A DNA stretch of 64,000 nucleotides from Gonocerus acuteangulatus (lineage: Eukaryota; Arthropoda; Insecta; Hemiptera; Coreidae): the NCBI GenBank assembly GCA_946811695.1, contig OX328123.1:123208929-123272928 (forward strand). The letters are read 5' to 3'. Positions 1-11,639 of the stretch are shown here, one piece after another. Within the stretch, counting starts at the first letter, position 1, and every line of letters starts with the position of its first letter. Both the position numbers and the translations under genes were made by a program. The notes beneath the pieces are model-generated. The model worked only from the letters and a program-made list of their open reading frames with translations. It did not search any database and was not told the DNA's origin.

Positions 1-257
1 AAATAAAGCGTCCTCAGTACCGCTTTTCTTCAAAGAATGCACTATAACGTATTTTGATGCACTAAACACGAATCCGTTAAAAAAAAAAAAAAAAAAGTTG
101 CTCTCAACTAGGAAAGAAGTTATTAAGCACTAAAGTTCACTGTTATGGAGGCTATAAAAGACGGCGTAAACAGCGTATTTGTAAACATGCGCATACGCAA
201 TAATCCTTAATGAAGAAGTATAATTGAAATTTAGACTCACCTGTCGTAGCTGACCTG

Positions 258-455
258 TCGTAAGCTGTCGCTTTTGGGCACACGTGCTACGCGTTTCCGC
301 TCGCTACTCTCCCTCAAGAAGATATTAAAACCCTAGTCAATCCAACACGCAGAATTTAATAGAATTCTATTAATTTCTGCGAGTTGGATTAACTAAGGTT
401 TTGATATCTTCTTGAGCGAGCGCAGAATAGCACGTATGCCCAAAAGTCGTTCTAG
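258..455. repeat. Long imperfect palindrome (~95-bp arms)
   Basis: The two halves are reverse complements around a perfect 16-bp centre, TAATAGAATTCTATTA, at 357-372. Both arms carry AAGAAGATAT, then AAAACC, then a TCCAAC block, and outward a CTTTTGGGCA-type end next to ACGTGCTA. The arms are diverged with small gaps. It could be a foldback MITE or a hairpin transcript source. No coding potential was seen. Confidence 0.75.
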
Positions 456-521
456 GCATACTTCTAATTCTCCTAGACATCATCAGAAGCGATGTTCATG
501 GATATAAATCCGCAATCGCAC

Positions 522-1597
522 CGCCGCACACTGGGCAAAACACCTACTTTAGGGCGACAAAAGTCGAAAATGTGATGTCATTGTAAAAAGTCATTTTACG
601 AGTCAACACGTGCTAGAGTCTTCTATTCATTGAAAACCGAACGAGTTTTTTTATCTAGTTTAATCCAGACCTGTCTAAGACAATAAGGAAGGCAACCATT
701 GCTAGTCTCTTCCACTTCCACTGTCTAGTCTTGTTCCAACTACGGTCTTAGTTAGGTGTGTTTTAAAAATTTGTGCAAATTTCATAAATTCTTTTCACAA
801 TGGATTTATTACCTAGTGGTATGTTCTTTATAAATATATAATATATTTGTCATAACATAAAGGCATATCAAAGAAAAAAAAATTATTAATGAAATGATTA
901 CTAAATTTTACATATTTTGTTGATTACTTAAGTTTGAGTAAGGTTTCAAAAAAAGTTCCTCAAAGTTCCAGTTCCAAATATTTTTTTTCAAAAAGCCTTA
1001 AGCTTCTACTTTACTGTCTTGACACTTTTAGCTCCCCCTTCTTCCCCCTTTTGATGTAAATTTAAATTTTGTTTAGATAGTCAGATAGCTGCTGAAGAAC
1101 GCGTTTTATATATAACAAGAAAAGAACTGTTTTTTGTGATGAAAAATGAAAGTTTATTCAAAGTTTCAGGTCTCACGTGCAATCAAAAATTGTGTACTTA
1201 TATTGTGAATAAATATAAAATATTTAACTCACAAATATACGAAGAACAAATAAAATATATAATGAAAGTCTTTGTAACTAAGATAACGGCCAAATGGAAA
1301 GATTGTAATTATATGGAAGAAAGATTCTTAAAAAAACATGCAAAATGGTTACAAAAAGAAATCCAGTTGCCGAAGATCATGAATTTTCTATAAGTTTTCT
1401 ATAATTCTGCGTTTTATTTTATTACTAACCGATCCTAAACACTCTTAATAGTTGAAAACAATGTAAAAAGTAATGTATTCTGGCTTATTAAACAAATCAT
1501 TTAAAAACAAAAAACATAAAAAGTAAAAACATTAAAACATAAAAACCCAAAATACTTTTGTCGCCCTAAATGGCTCAATTTGCCGTGTGTGCGCCGG
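522..1597 (+). mobile_element. TIR DNA transposon, family D copy 1
   Basis: The left end reads CGCACACTGGGCAAAA followed by TTTAGGGCGACAAAAG. The right end carries the inverse, TTTTGTCGCCCTAAA followed by a GTGTGCG end. A second copy at about 55236-56612 shares the first 500 bases, including the TTTAT..CCTAGTGGT block, and the same terminal inverted repeats. The interior holds one 85-codon open frame (1136-1393). I cannot place it in a superfamily from the TIR alone, and no target duplication could be confirmed. Confidence 0.6.
1136..1393 (+). pseudogene. Short ORF inside family D transposon, possible transposase remnant
   Basis: This is an 85-codon frame lying between the terminal inverted repeats of family D, so an element-encoded origin is inferred. 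The protein is Lys-rich, with a K-W-K-x-C-N..ERFLKK..WLQK block near residues 53-75. A loosely similar block (K-W-x-x-x-N ... EKGF-x-x-W) occurs in the coding fragment at 63473-63733, which may be a relative. No catalytic DDE residues can be assigned. The frame is far shorter than any complete transposase. It could also be an N-terminal exon-like piece or chance. Confidence 0.3.
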
Positions 1598-1628
1598 TAG
1601 TTACTCCTACAAGCTACAAATCCTGTCT

Positions 1629-1765
1629 TTCATACTTTGCCTAAAGCACAGTAGGCATTCTATAGAATGCCTAGGCAAAGTATGAAATAAGCTTTATTTC
1701 ATACATTGCCGGCTGGATTTAGGCATTCTATAGAATGCCTGATTCTATACTTTGCCGGTAACATA
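1629..1765. repeat. Nested palindrome cluster
   Basis: A perfect 20-bp palindrome, AGGCATTCTATAGAATGCCT, occurs twice (1653-1672 and 1721-1740). Between them lies a near-palindrome centred on AAGCTT (1681-1703). TTCATACTTTGCC-type segments recur in both orientations at 1629, 1674, 1697 and 1744. The block can fold several alternative hairpins. Confidence 0.8.
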
Positions 1766-2410
1766 TACAATATCTTCAGTCTATCTTACGACTCAAGAAA
1801 ATCATTCAAAATGGTAATGTTCTTCTATTACTTAATTTTAGCATGTTCCTTATGTCATTCTTCTTATACCCATGAATTCATCTGGAAAGCTTAGAATGGT
1901 ACACTGTAGAAATGACAGAATATTTTGTTTCCTTGAAATTTACATTAAAAAAGTCATTTGAATGTTACAGAAAATGATTTACTTTCTAACCAAATTGATG
2001 CCGCCAAAGCATAGGCTTATATAAGCAGGCAGTCACGTCTGAGTAAAACTTTTAGTTCTTGTTTCATTTCTACAACGAGTATTGAAAATAGCTTCTTTGT
2101 ATCGATTCAATCGATATCTCAAAAAAAAAGAAAAAAAAAAAAAAAAGGTAATTTGCGAACTTAAGTAGGGCGGTCTTAAGAGAAAAACGTTTAAATGTGT
2201 TCCCTGGCTTGTTAAACGCATTCCCCGCGCCTTTAAATGCTTTCAGCAGTAAACTGAGTCTATCAGTATAACTAACCACAAAAAATTGGAATGGCTGTTT
2301 TTTTTGTGTATTTGAAATAACTGTTGTCTCCTGAGAACTAGCGGTAGTCTAGAATCGAAGGGAGGGATTCACACAAGAATGAATGAATAAGAGCATTTAT
2401 TTAGCAACAA

Positions 2411-2413
<3 letters not shown>

Positions 2414-2463
<50 letters not shown>
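2414..2463. repeat. (TA)n microsatellite
   Basis: About 25 uninterrupted TA units. Confidence 0.97.
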
Positions 2464-2466
<3 letters not shown>

Positions 2467-4290
2467 CATGCAAACACAAACAATGTTAATGCGAAAGACT
2501 ATGGATATAACCCGTCTGCCAGGTTGTAGCTATTACTTCTAGGATCATGCTAAGTTAACTAACAGCATTACCGTTGTGATCAAAGCAAGCTCTAAGTAAG
2601 CAGTATTCCAAACATGAAATAAAATAACAAGCAGTGCTGCTATAAATTACATCAACCTAGACATGCTATTGGTACGACACAATATAATAAAAATTACTAG
2701 ATAAATAACAACATGCAATTAAAACTATATCACGCTTACAAGGAAAAAAAAACATACTTAATTTGGTAATGGAAAGATTAGGACCTCCCTTTCCTTTAAA
2801 ATTTCTTTCCAGCAGGCATTATTATTTTTACTCACCTTTAAATTTAAAATCAAAGCCTTCTAAATTTTCTACACAGAAGGTTCTAATGTAATTTTCGATG
2901 GCGCGATGTCAATCGGAGAAATGAGTGCTTGAAGCTTTTGTTAGTTTTGCTCTTTTAAACGGGCTTTTGTATCTGTATAACTAACATTTTAATGAGTTTT
3001 TTTTATTTGAATTTAACAGTAAAATGGGTATTTTAGTAAAACAGAAAAGGTAAGAAAATGGGGAACTGTGTTATAGTGTTTCCAAGATAGAATGTTATGA
3101 CAGAGGATGGAGTAATTTCCCCTACGGATACTGGCTTTTAAAGTTGTTTTTATTAATTTTAAGAAAGAAAGAACATGAAGAGATCAAAAAAGGCCATGCA
3201 CCGTTTTGGGGAATTTAAATAAAGCAATATGTAATTAAGAGATGTACTTGGACCATAAGAAAAGTGATTTACATATCTTGTTTATACTAACTTGTTGGTA
3301 AAAATAAATAAGATTGTCCAGGAGAAGGACTGCCTTCATTTTTTAATTTTAACAATAAAAATTTGTTATTGTTGCTAGGAGTAAATAAACAAATGAATAA
3401 AACCAATCATGGGAGCAAACAGAAACAAAAAAAATAAATTTCGTCGATGGATGAAGCAAAAGAAAACCAATCTTATACTGAAAGAGATTAAATGACTGCA
3501 TATATATCTCCGTTTTCCGCTCAATAAATCTTGAGCATTCGGCAAGGGCAGTGATATATCGACGCAGCGATAGTATAAATAGAAACGCGGGAGCACTTAA
3601 CCCGATGCTGCAACACAGCCATGCCAGGACGGAACTGGGTCAGTCCTGGTTCCTATCGAAGTTGTCAAGAAACGACCATAGTCCGGAGCTTCTTCAAGAA
3701 CACATCAGAGGCAAACAACATTCAGATTCTAAAAGCGAAAACAAACTTTCAATGATGTCATAAATTGTAGGTTAATGAAAGAATTAGTTTCTGGGAAATT
3801 CTGAATTTGAAACAAGAATCTTTCAGTTCAAAATCTGCATTTTTCTAATAAATGTACAAGTTGTACATGACATCTTGACGACTACACACTTACTCGCTGT
3901 TTGTAGACTACGTAGGGACATGAAGATTCGTCGCGACCTACTGACTAAATGTAGTCCGTTCATATTCCAAAGTAATAGAAGTATTTATTCGTACGCTGTG
4001 ATCCTTCGTGAAAAATATACAATAAAATCTAAAAGGGAAGTATATTAATAGAAGCTAAGAGAATATAAATTTCTAAGCGCTACAACCGGTAACGGATTGT
4101 ATCCAAAGCGGAAATTACTCTATCTTCTTTCTCAACGATCGCTCTTTGAAACACTATATGGGGCTCTATGGATATCATAACAGTTGACTAGATACGGAGA
4201 TGCCTGTTCTATGTATATCAACTTCAGTTATGACGGGACGTTTGTAATTAATGGTTCACTTTCCTTCCATTTGGATGTATCTGGTTTTTA
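2464..4290. other. No gene recognised; AT-rich intergenic or intronic DNA
   Basis: Mostly low-GC sequence without long open frames. A more complex patch at 3530-3770 contains TATAAATA upstream of GC-richer sequence and could be an LTR or promoter remnant, but no matching second copy is present. The stretch 3990-4150 resembles 43230-43370, in the family A-like repeats. Confidence 0.5.
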
Positions 4291-4294
4291 TGCT

Positions 4295-4326
4295 CCCGAA
4301 GAAGCATCTGATGATGCGAAACTTGA
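4295..4326 (+). ncRNA. Hammerhead-like motif, Penelope-type 3' end (degenerate)
   Basis: CCGAAGA is followed by A, then the stem GCATC/GATGC with loop TGAT, then GAAAC. This resembles the CTGAWGA...GAAAC arrangement described for hammerhead motifs in Penelope-like retroelements. The first box starts CC instead of CT, and there is an extra purine between box 1 and stem II, so activity is doubtful. Confidence 0.35.
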
Positions 4327-4540
4327 AGAGCTATCTTTAATAAATTGACGATTAAGTTAATTTGGAATTATATTTACAGTTTTTTACGTTCCGATGGTTT
4401 TTTTTAGGTAAATTTATAAATGATATTGCATAATAGTAATAATAATATAAATCAGGTGGTAGAAAAGGGAACTTCCAAACTTAAATTGTTAGGCGAGGTG
4501 CAAACTTGTTTCATAGAACTGATTTAATGTAATGGATTTC

Positions 4541-5790
4541 GAGAAAACCTCTTCATTAAACGTGCACATAGAAGCAACGATTTTCCATCAGTTTCGTGAT
4601 GAATTCTGACGACGATGTGATCGTGTTGTACACGCACGTACTGTTGATTAGTGTTAGCTCTGAGCGCTGAGGAAAAATTAACAATTTCACTGAGGTAAGT
4701 GCACTTGGGCTGATGAAAAGTGAAAATGAAGGAACAGGAAACCGATTGAACGAATTTATTGAAACCCCTTTTCTAACTAAAGTTTCATGAAACTTTGTGT
4801 GCACGAAACTAGGGTCATATGTCTATTCGTTGCAAGCAACTTCAGTTTTATGAAGAAAGTTTCTCTTGTGTGCACCTTAGTTACACTACAATCAAAATGG
4901 TTGTGAGCAGTTCGATGAGTGAAATAAAATGAGACGGGATGATTTGACGATACCGATATTGTTAGCGTATAAGTTATCAGGAATGACGTCAGAGACCTAT
5001 TGACCGTGAAAAGTGTGCTCCTGCCATGGGGTGATATTGAATGGGGAATTGTCTAGGTTGGGGATCTCTCCCTCGGTTCGCTTTTAATAACATCCACAGT
5101 GTATAGATATTATTCAGAGAAGAGGATGGAGTCGAGGGCTTAACGGGGAGTGATAGGTAACAATGGAGGAGTTAATGCCTATCTGTGCGAGAGCTTCGGC
5201 AACGGCTTAAAAACCCAATCTCGACCAGAAATAGCAAGGCTTTTCCCGGGCTTTTCATTAGAAAAACGCGGGGCGAATTTTTTAGCCTCTTTTGAAATGA
5301 CACAGATCGAGTATTAGAGCTATTCATGTCTTTGATTCAGCACCGAATGTAAAAACGTTTCTCAATTCCATTTTTTTATGGCTGACAATTTGTGAACTAT
5401 TTGCTTCGGATAAATACACCTAATTTCTTCCTGATGTTATTTATTTTTTAATTTCTCAAAAACATTCTTTGGAAGAAAAGGCTAAGAGTACATCACTGTC
5501 TCTTATTGGCCTAAATTATAATCTCCAAGCCTTGCCTTGTTTAAGTGAATCAATATACTATATTTCATCATAAATATTCCCAAATTTTCATAAAACTATT
5601 TAATAAAATAATAAATTTCTTAATTAAAAAGTATTTAATGTATTCCTTAGTAGGAAGGAAGCTTCACGAATATTGTCCAAATCAAGAATATTATGCCTAA
5701 TACAGGAAGAATGTTATAGACATTTAGTTAATAGTTAGATATATTCATTCAGAAATTCAATTACACTCAGAGCTTGAAGAAGTCAAATTA
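4541..5790. other. No gene recognised; complex unique sequence then AT-rich DNA
   Basis: An 18-bp perfect palindrome, AAAGTTTCATGAAACTTT, lies at 4779-4796. A good splice-donor-like GAGGTAAGTG occurs near 4692 without a convincing open exon upstream. The interval 4980-5290 is compositionally complex and not repeated in the window, so it is a candidate conserved noncoding island. The rest is AT-rich. Confidence 0.4.
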
Positions 5791-5797
5791 ACACACG

Positions 5798-5854
5798 ATT
5801 AACACGTTAACTGCTTTACGGGATATCATAAATCCCATAAGTGTCAAAGTGTTA
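5798..5854. repeat. Short inverted repeat flanked by TTAA-type ends
   Basis: TTAACACGTTAACTGCTTTA on the left matches, in reverse complement, the right end TTAACACTTTGACACTTA. GGGAT and ATCCC lie near the middle. The TTAA ends recall piggyBac-type MITEs, but this is very short and the assignment is weak. Confidence 0.4.
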
Positions 5855-6299
5855 ACAGCATCTCTGTTTGCACTTCTATATCCATTACTGCGTTTCACAT
5901 ATTTCCTTTAATTACCATTATTTTTTATTGGAAACAAGATGTTTATGAATTGAGAATTGGTGTTAATATTACCTACCACGAAACGAAATCTTTGTGATTA
6001 AATTAATTAAAACAGTTTTTTTTAATTTTTAAAACACATTTTACCAAGAAATTCTTTAAAAAAACAAAAACAAAACAAAAAACGTTAAAAATATACTGGA
6101 TGACGTAAGCCCGTACCGCATTATACAAGAAAAGCAGTATGGGGTAAGAGTTATCCAGTAACGCACGCATCGATAGTTTAGAGTATGGTTTCAACGAAGT
6201 CAACGCGTTGCAACGTTTTAAATGCTAAAAGTAGGTTTATAGGTAAAATAAATATTAATTAATATAAAGTAGTACTTAATTTTACTCTGATTCTGTTGT

Positions 6300-6544
6300 A
6301 TGAAACTACCTGGCATGTTCTCTAGGATTCTAATGATTTTCGCAGAGCATCATGGAATTCGGTCTAGATTTCTAGGAATATCAGAAGCTAGAGTATTTAG
6401 GTTAGGTAAAATATCTAAATGGATTATTAGCACTTTCCTCCGAAGGAAAGTAGCTATTGAGGTTGCACTCATGACGGAATTTTTGAAAAATTTCTTCAAA
6501 TCTTTATCGATCCTACCTAGTAGACACCGAAAATGACCCCAGTT

Positions 6545-6610
<66 letters not shown>

Positions 6611-7080
6611 TATAGTTATATATGTGTCCGTTAACACGATACCGGCCAGAGTTTTTGTTTCTTCCCCACGAAACTTGGTATATAGTATTCCCCAATCAAA
6701 CGATTGAACGAGTTCGTTAACCGAGAAAATCGGTCCATCTGGAGATGGGGTTTACTCCGGAGCCAAAGTAGTTATTTGCCAATACCAGCCATAATTTGTG
6801 TTGTATTTCAACGAAACTCGGTATTCGTTCTGGTCAGCTAAAGAGAAAAATGTGTTGTAAAAATAAACTAAATCGGTTCATTAGGAAGGGGGGTTTACTC
6901 CGGACCCAAATTACTAATTTACTCATACCGGTCGTACTATGTTTGAATTTAATTGAAACAGGTGTTATTTATGTTATTTTATTTATCTATATAGGTTATT
7001 TTAAGCAAATTATTCAGGAATGCACTCGACACTACCCAATTCTGAGGAAAGTGCTTAGTTATGCAGCTCCTGCATGACGG
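6300..7080 (+). repeat. Interspersed repeat family C with internal (TA)n
   Basis: This sequence, including the (TA)n tract at 6548-6605, reappears inverted at 36237-36566 and 37225-37308. Shared blocks include GTGTCCGTTAACACGATAC, TTACTCCGGAGCCAAAGTAG and the TCGATCCTACCTAG segment before the TA tract. Short frames inside it are not conserved as proteins. Superfamily unknown. Confidence 0.7.
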
Positions 7081-7117
7081 ACTTTGTTTTTATTAGAGTC
7101 GTATTTTTATGGACTTG

Positions 7118-7285
7118 TTTTCTTTCGGCGCATCTAGTCCATTAGCGCCGGGCTATCTGTAGCTTGCCACACTTCCAAATTCATGGTGGAGCAGGGAATG
7201 TTTTCAATCTGCCCTGAAATTAAAAACTTGCTCCTTACGGGACTCGAACCCACATCACCCGTATGAGTGATCCAATTTAAACAAT
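7118..7285 (-). mobile_element. SINE-2 copy, tRNA-derived, 5' truncated
   Basis: Read on the minus strand it contains the tRNA B box GGGTTCGAGTCCC, then a variable body, then the family tail with GGCGCTAATGGAC and GCGCCGAAA. The same tail ends at least eight other copies in this window. The A-box part is missing or diverged. Confidence 0.75.
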
Positions 7286-7694
7286 TATTATTATATTACA
7301 CAAATTTAATACTAATTGATTTATTTTTTGCGTATCTGGCTAAGAACATGTGTTTTGTACATTATATCAGGAAATAAATATGTAAATTATGAATTTAAGC
7401 AAATATCCTTCGTTTCATCTGAGTGCTCAGTTCCTCAAATTTTTCAATCCCGAAAAACGTACGTTTAAATTTAGTGGGTCATAGCATTATAATTTTATAT
7501 GATTCTGTAATCATTTTTAAGGTTCTTGAGATTGTTCTTTTTACATTTTTTACGTTTTTAGGTGGAATGTCGTCAATCAGACAATGGGGAATTATTTGTG
7601 CAATTGTGTTTGCAAATAACAGCCAATTTCCAATTGGTAGAAATGACGTTTACCTTCGGTACTTGTAACCTAATTTGATGATAACTTATCGTGG

Positions 7695-7745
7695 TGATTT
7701 TTTACGGCGCACCGACATCTGGGCCACTAGACCACGGGGAGTACA
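7695..7745 (-). mobile_element. SINE-2 deletion derivative (head fused to tail)
   Basis: On the minus strand the tRNA-like head CCCCGTGGTCTAGTGG runs directly into the tail CCCAGATGTCGGTGCGCCG and an A-run. The B box and body are absent. The joint falls where head (CTAGTGGC) and tail (CTAATGGC) are alike. Confidence 0.7.
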
Positions 7746-7827
7746 GCCCTGATATAATGTATATCTATAATTTTTATTCATATCTATAATATTAGTACAG
7801 CCCCGAAAGCATCGTATTTCATATACA

Positions 7828-7829
<2 letters not shown>

Positions 7830-7863
<34 letters not shown>
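7830..7863. repeat. (TA)n microsatellite
   Basis: About 16 TA units. Confidence 0.95.
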
Positions 7864-7868
<5 letters not shown>

Positions 7869-8026
7869 TTATTTTAAATGTAAATCGCCATGGGTGCGAA
7901 AGCCCTTGAAATAAATACGGCAAAAAACGTTTCGGGAAAAATATTTCAAATAAAGTAGTTGAAGTAAATGAATGGTGCTCTACTTTACCTGCTATTAAAA
8001 GAAAAAAGAAGAAGTGAAATATATCT

Positions 8027-8270
8027 TGGGCGTATGTAATGGGAGGGGGCTGATGGGGCTGCAGCCATAAAAAAAAAAAAAAAACAATTTTTGATTTGAT
8101 CGGTAAAAATGTGTCATAAAACCCTTAAAAATAAATGAAAGAAGATCACTGAGTTAAGAATTAATGTTTTATTTTGGGTGTACTAGCTTTTTAGTTCTAG
8201 ATTGTTAGTACACCATACCCCCAAATGTTCACAGCCTTCCCCCTCGAAATTATTTCCTATATACACCCAT
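8027..8270. mobile_element. MITE, family B
   Basis: The ends are inverted: TTGGGCGTATGTAA at the left and TATATACACCCAT at the right. The interior shares GATCGGTAAAAATGTGTCAT and AAGATCACT blocks with copies at 23821, 30753 and 39080. It is non-coding and about 245 bp long. Confidence 0.8.
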
Positions 8271-8737
8271 AATATATATATAGTTAATGAAATGTGGAAT
8301 TGAACCCCTTATGCATAGGTGGAAGTCTACTCGAATGCCCCTAACAAGAAGGCAAGTTTCAGGGGGGAGGGGAGGGTGAGTGTTTGGAACGAGGGTGACA
8401 CCGGATTCCTGGAGGATTGCGAAAGAGGTGGCGATTGTGTAAACAGCATTGATCCAGAGGAAGGGGAAGGTCCAGATGGCTCAATCCTGGCTTTAATTAT
8501 GGTGAGTAAATTGGTAGCGGACAAGTTTGGTCTGCCGGTCCACTGTTTACCCCGGGGGAGTCGCCACCTACAACCTTCTCTTAATCGAGTTCCGTCTCTC
8601 TCATTGTACGCGTCTTATTCTTATGTTCGTCTTCAACTTACATATATTAACCTTCAACTGGTATCATGGGTCATAAATGACCCGAAGGTTCCTGCTATTT
8701 CGCTATACTCGATATGCATGACAGACAACGCCAGTTG

Positions 8738-8815
8738 TAGTTCCATCCGGAAGTGCCGACTAGAAAATTTTGCGTTTCAGAACCCCAGAGACCGAAAATG
8801 ATGGTGGTTCAAATT

Positions 8816-8848
<33 letters not shown>

Positions 8849-9775
8849 TATATATATTTATATATATATATATATTTGTCTGTTCGCGGCATAGGTCAGC
8901 GAATAATGGTCCGATTTTGATGAAATTTGACACAAAAATCTGTCGTATAATTTGAAAGGTCAAGTTCGTTAACCTGCAGAATCCGTTTTTGGAGCGAACA
9001 TCGCGCGAAAAAAATCGTTGCGCTTACTTCATATGCTTGCAAGTACTGGTTTTATAGGCTTCTTGGCCTAGGAACGAATGAAACCATTTTTAAGGCGATA
9101 GCTTTAACCGTTTTCGAGAAAATTGGAAAAATATTTGTTGAATAACGTTTTTGGTTTGGGTACATAGAATCATGGGATTCAGTTAAAACATTTTCTGCAT
9201 GTTCGAATTTCATCAAAACTAATATGTTGAAAGTTTGGTTACGTTTGGAGTCAAGAAACGGTTAGAATAAAATATTTTATTAACAGACATGTAACGTTTT
9301 GGTAACTTTGAATGCTTTTGAAGGTTACCATTCGAAAGCATACTAAATGCCCTACAAAAAAGGTCCTGAAGAAAGTTTTGATTAGGCGATGTCAATCGGA
9401 GAAATGATTGCTTAAACTTTGAAATAATTGATTTCGTTTATTCGAACGGTTCTTTTTGTCTGTTTCTATTCCTTGTTATTTTTTAATTGCTTATAGTTGG
9501 ATAAAGTATTTGACAATACAACAGATTAAGTAAAATAAGAAGAACAATTCATTGTTTGAAATATAGCTTTCAAAGAGAGATTCGAAGGCTTTCCAACTGC
9601 CTCAGTGAGGGGGCCTTTCTGGGATTCGCCGACCCATTCAGGTAAGATCATAAAACCTTTTCAAGAAAAGTCGAACCAAATTAATAACTGTTTCTATTTT
9701 AATCTTTTCAAATTAGACTAGGGATAAGAGCCGAACCGCGCTATGATGACGCAGTTCCTGCTAGTCGAACTTTTT
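8738..9775 (-). mobile_element. Repeat family A, nearly full-length, reverse strand
   Basis: On the minus strand it begins AAAAAGTTCGACTAGCAGGA and runs through the family's shared blocks: ATTCTAACC..AACGTAACC, CGGTTAAAGCTATCGCC, AAATTTCATCAAAATCGG and GAACAGACAAATA. It then has the family's internal (TA)n tract (8818-8875) and the block ending CGGCACTTCCGGA. The terminal hairpin seen in other copies is missing, so the 3' end is truncated. No intact protein is encoded. Confidence 0.8.
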
Positions 9776-10092
9776 TGTATTCGTATTTCCATAGCTGCTC
9801 TCTTAGAAGGTAGTCACCCCGACCTGATTTTCTGTCTTTGTGTATTAGCTCGCTTCGGATCACTTTTGACCCATGATACTAGTTACGTAAATATGCTTTA
9901 GCGATGACTAATCTAAAAAAAAGTTACAAAAAAGCGTTTCAAACATGTATATTTGTGTATTTAAAATAGTGTAATAGCCTCTCAGGGGTTTATTGTTGAT
10001 GGAAACAGTTATGAAAATTAAGATCTGTCATAAGGAATAAAGTTCTTGCTCCACTCCAGGTCCTTCTCAATCACCAGGTTTTCTCAGTCAGC

Positions 10093-10093
<1 letters not shown>

Positions 10094-10142
<49 letters not shown>
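10094..10142. repeat. Poly(A) tract
   Basis: About 49 consecutive A. It may mark a retroposon tail, but no body was recognised upstream. Confidence 0.9.
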
Positions 10143-10143
<1 letters not shown>

Positions 10144-10550
10144 CGACAAAAGATTTTTACTAATTATGAAAAATGTTCTTGCACCCTTTACAAAGACCAT
10201 GCGTAATTTAAAATGCATTCCACAACATACAGCCATGGTCCCCGAAATTTTCTTTTGATGATAACATTCCATGTAAAAAATGCCTATTACAACGAAAAAT
10301 GTTTTCTACATTTACCCTGGTCTACTAGGTGTCCAGATGACCTTAAAGCCCACCATTTTACACTAAAATATTTAACATTTTCCCAACAAAAAAAATCATA
10401 ACAGGTTACCTACTTAAAAAATAAAAAAAATAATACCTCCTGGTCTCTTTTGACCCATGATACTATTAGCGTAACTCTAAAAAGGTGATACCAGGTAAAG
10501 GTCAAATACTGTAGGAAGCGATCTTGTCAGTTAACAAAAAAAAGTATGTA

Positions 10551-10683
10551 TTAGGTCCATCAACAAGTTCGTTCGCATTTCGGGGAAATTTTGAAATATT
10601 GTAAATAAAACAGAATCTAACATCTTAATCTATGATATTTTATTCACCACTGTCTACAATTTCGCGCCATCTTACAGGTAGCT
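10551..10683 (-). mobile_element. mariner 3' end fragment (cecropia/mauritiana-like)
   Basis: The + strand begins TTAGGTCCATCAACAAGTTC just after TA, matching the general mariner terminal repeat form (TTAGGT...AAGTTCGTT). Read on the minus strand, the interior encodes a short R-W-R-E-I-V-D-S-G tail before a stop, like the C-terminal end of mariner transposases. Only the last part of the element remains. Confidence 0.7.
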
Positions 10684-10767
10684 TTAAAATCTAATTTGTC
10701 TAATCTTTAATTTCAAAGTTTATTTAGTACATCCTGTTTAGAATTTAACTTTTCTCTTAGTAAAATA

Positions 10768-10769
10768 TG

Positions 10770-10821
<52 letters not shown>

Positions 10822-10954
10822 TGAACAACCGTTATTTTTGATCTATGTGTTAAGAAACGTGAAATTTTCTAGTTGGTACTTCCCGACTGCGTCATGAGGT
10901 CAACCTCATAAGCGGGTTTTTGTCGCTATGGAGGGAGGGAGGAAACGCACCTTT
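10768..10954 (+). mobile_element. Repeat family A 3' end fragment
   Basis: A (TA)n tract (10768-10817) is followed by the family A 3' block: AACCGTTATT, GAAACGTGAAATTTTCTAG, then CATAAGCGGG and a GGAGGGAGGAAACGC end. The terminal hairpin is degraded. Confidence 0.7.
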
Positions 10955-10989
10955 GAATAATTTAATATAAACGCCAGGATGTCATCTGG

Positions 10990-11635
10990 AACGTAAGATA
11001 TTTTGTTGACATTGAACAATTTTCTTCCATCTCTTCTTTTATTTATGAACTAAACTGATGATGAGAAATTATGCGGAAGGCTTGACCATCCGCCCGTCAA
11101 ATTATCGTTGAGGGGCAAATAGAGTTTTAATAGGGTACTAGACCCAGGAGAGGATAAAATCAATATACAAATCCGAGGGTTGAAGTTTCTAGGTGCTGTC
11201 GGGTAGAGGAGTTTAAGGAATCCTCCCTGCAGATGAGAGGGTGTCACCTGACCGTAGGCCACTCCAATTAGTGAATGAAAGGAGGCCGAGAGGCTGTAAC
11301 GAGATTAGCACCAGAAGCCATGTGGCCGGCGGCTAGGGACGTCATCTCCCGCGAGTCCTTCGCCGGTCTGAACGCTTCGGCGGTATATTCGATTAGGACA
11401 ACCCCTCCACTACCTTCACTCGGCCCTTTGCACTGTCTTGAATTAGATCGTTATCTTCCGCGGAGGGGTTCACTGGCGGCGGATTATCGATCTTACGAAC
11501 AAGATTGATCTGGAAATACTTGCCAGTTCTTGGAGGGGTTCCTTGTGAGGGAAAATGAATGTGAGTCATTTTCTTCGTAGCACCTTGCTTCGACTTATAT
11601 TTTGGTGGCATCGCTGCCGCACTAGCAGCAACAAC
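10990..11635. other. Complex non-repetitive sequence, no gene recognised
   Basis: This GC-balanced stretch has no second copy in the window. Open frames on both strands (longest 87 codons) lack recognisable domains and disagree with each other. It is a candidate conserved noncoding island. Confidence 0.35.
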
Positions 11636-11639
11636 AGAA

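Noticed and set aside
8319..8801. 160-codon ORF
   Set aside because: It runs out of unique DNA into the end of family A, and a minus-strand frame overlaps it. No domain or splice signals.
10046..10272. Poly-Lys / poly-Phe ORFs
   Set aside because: Produced by a poly(A) run.
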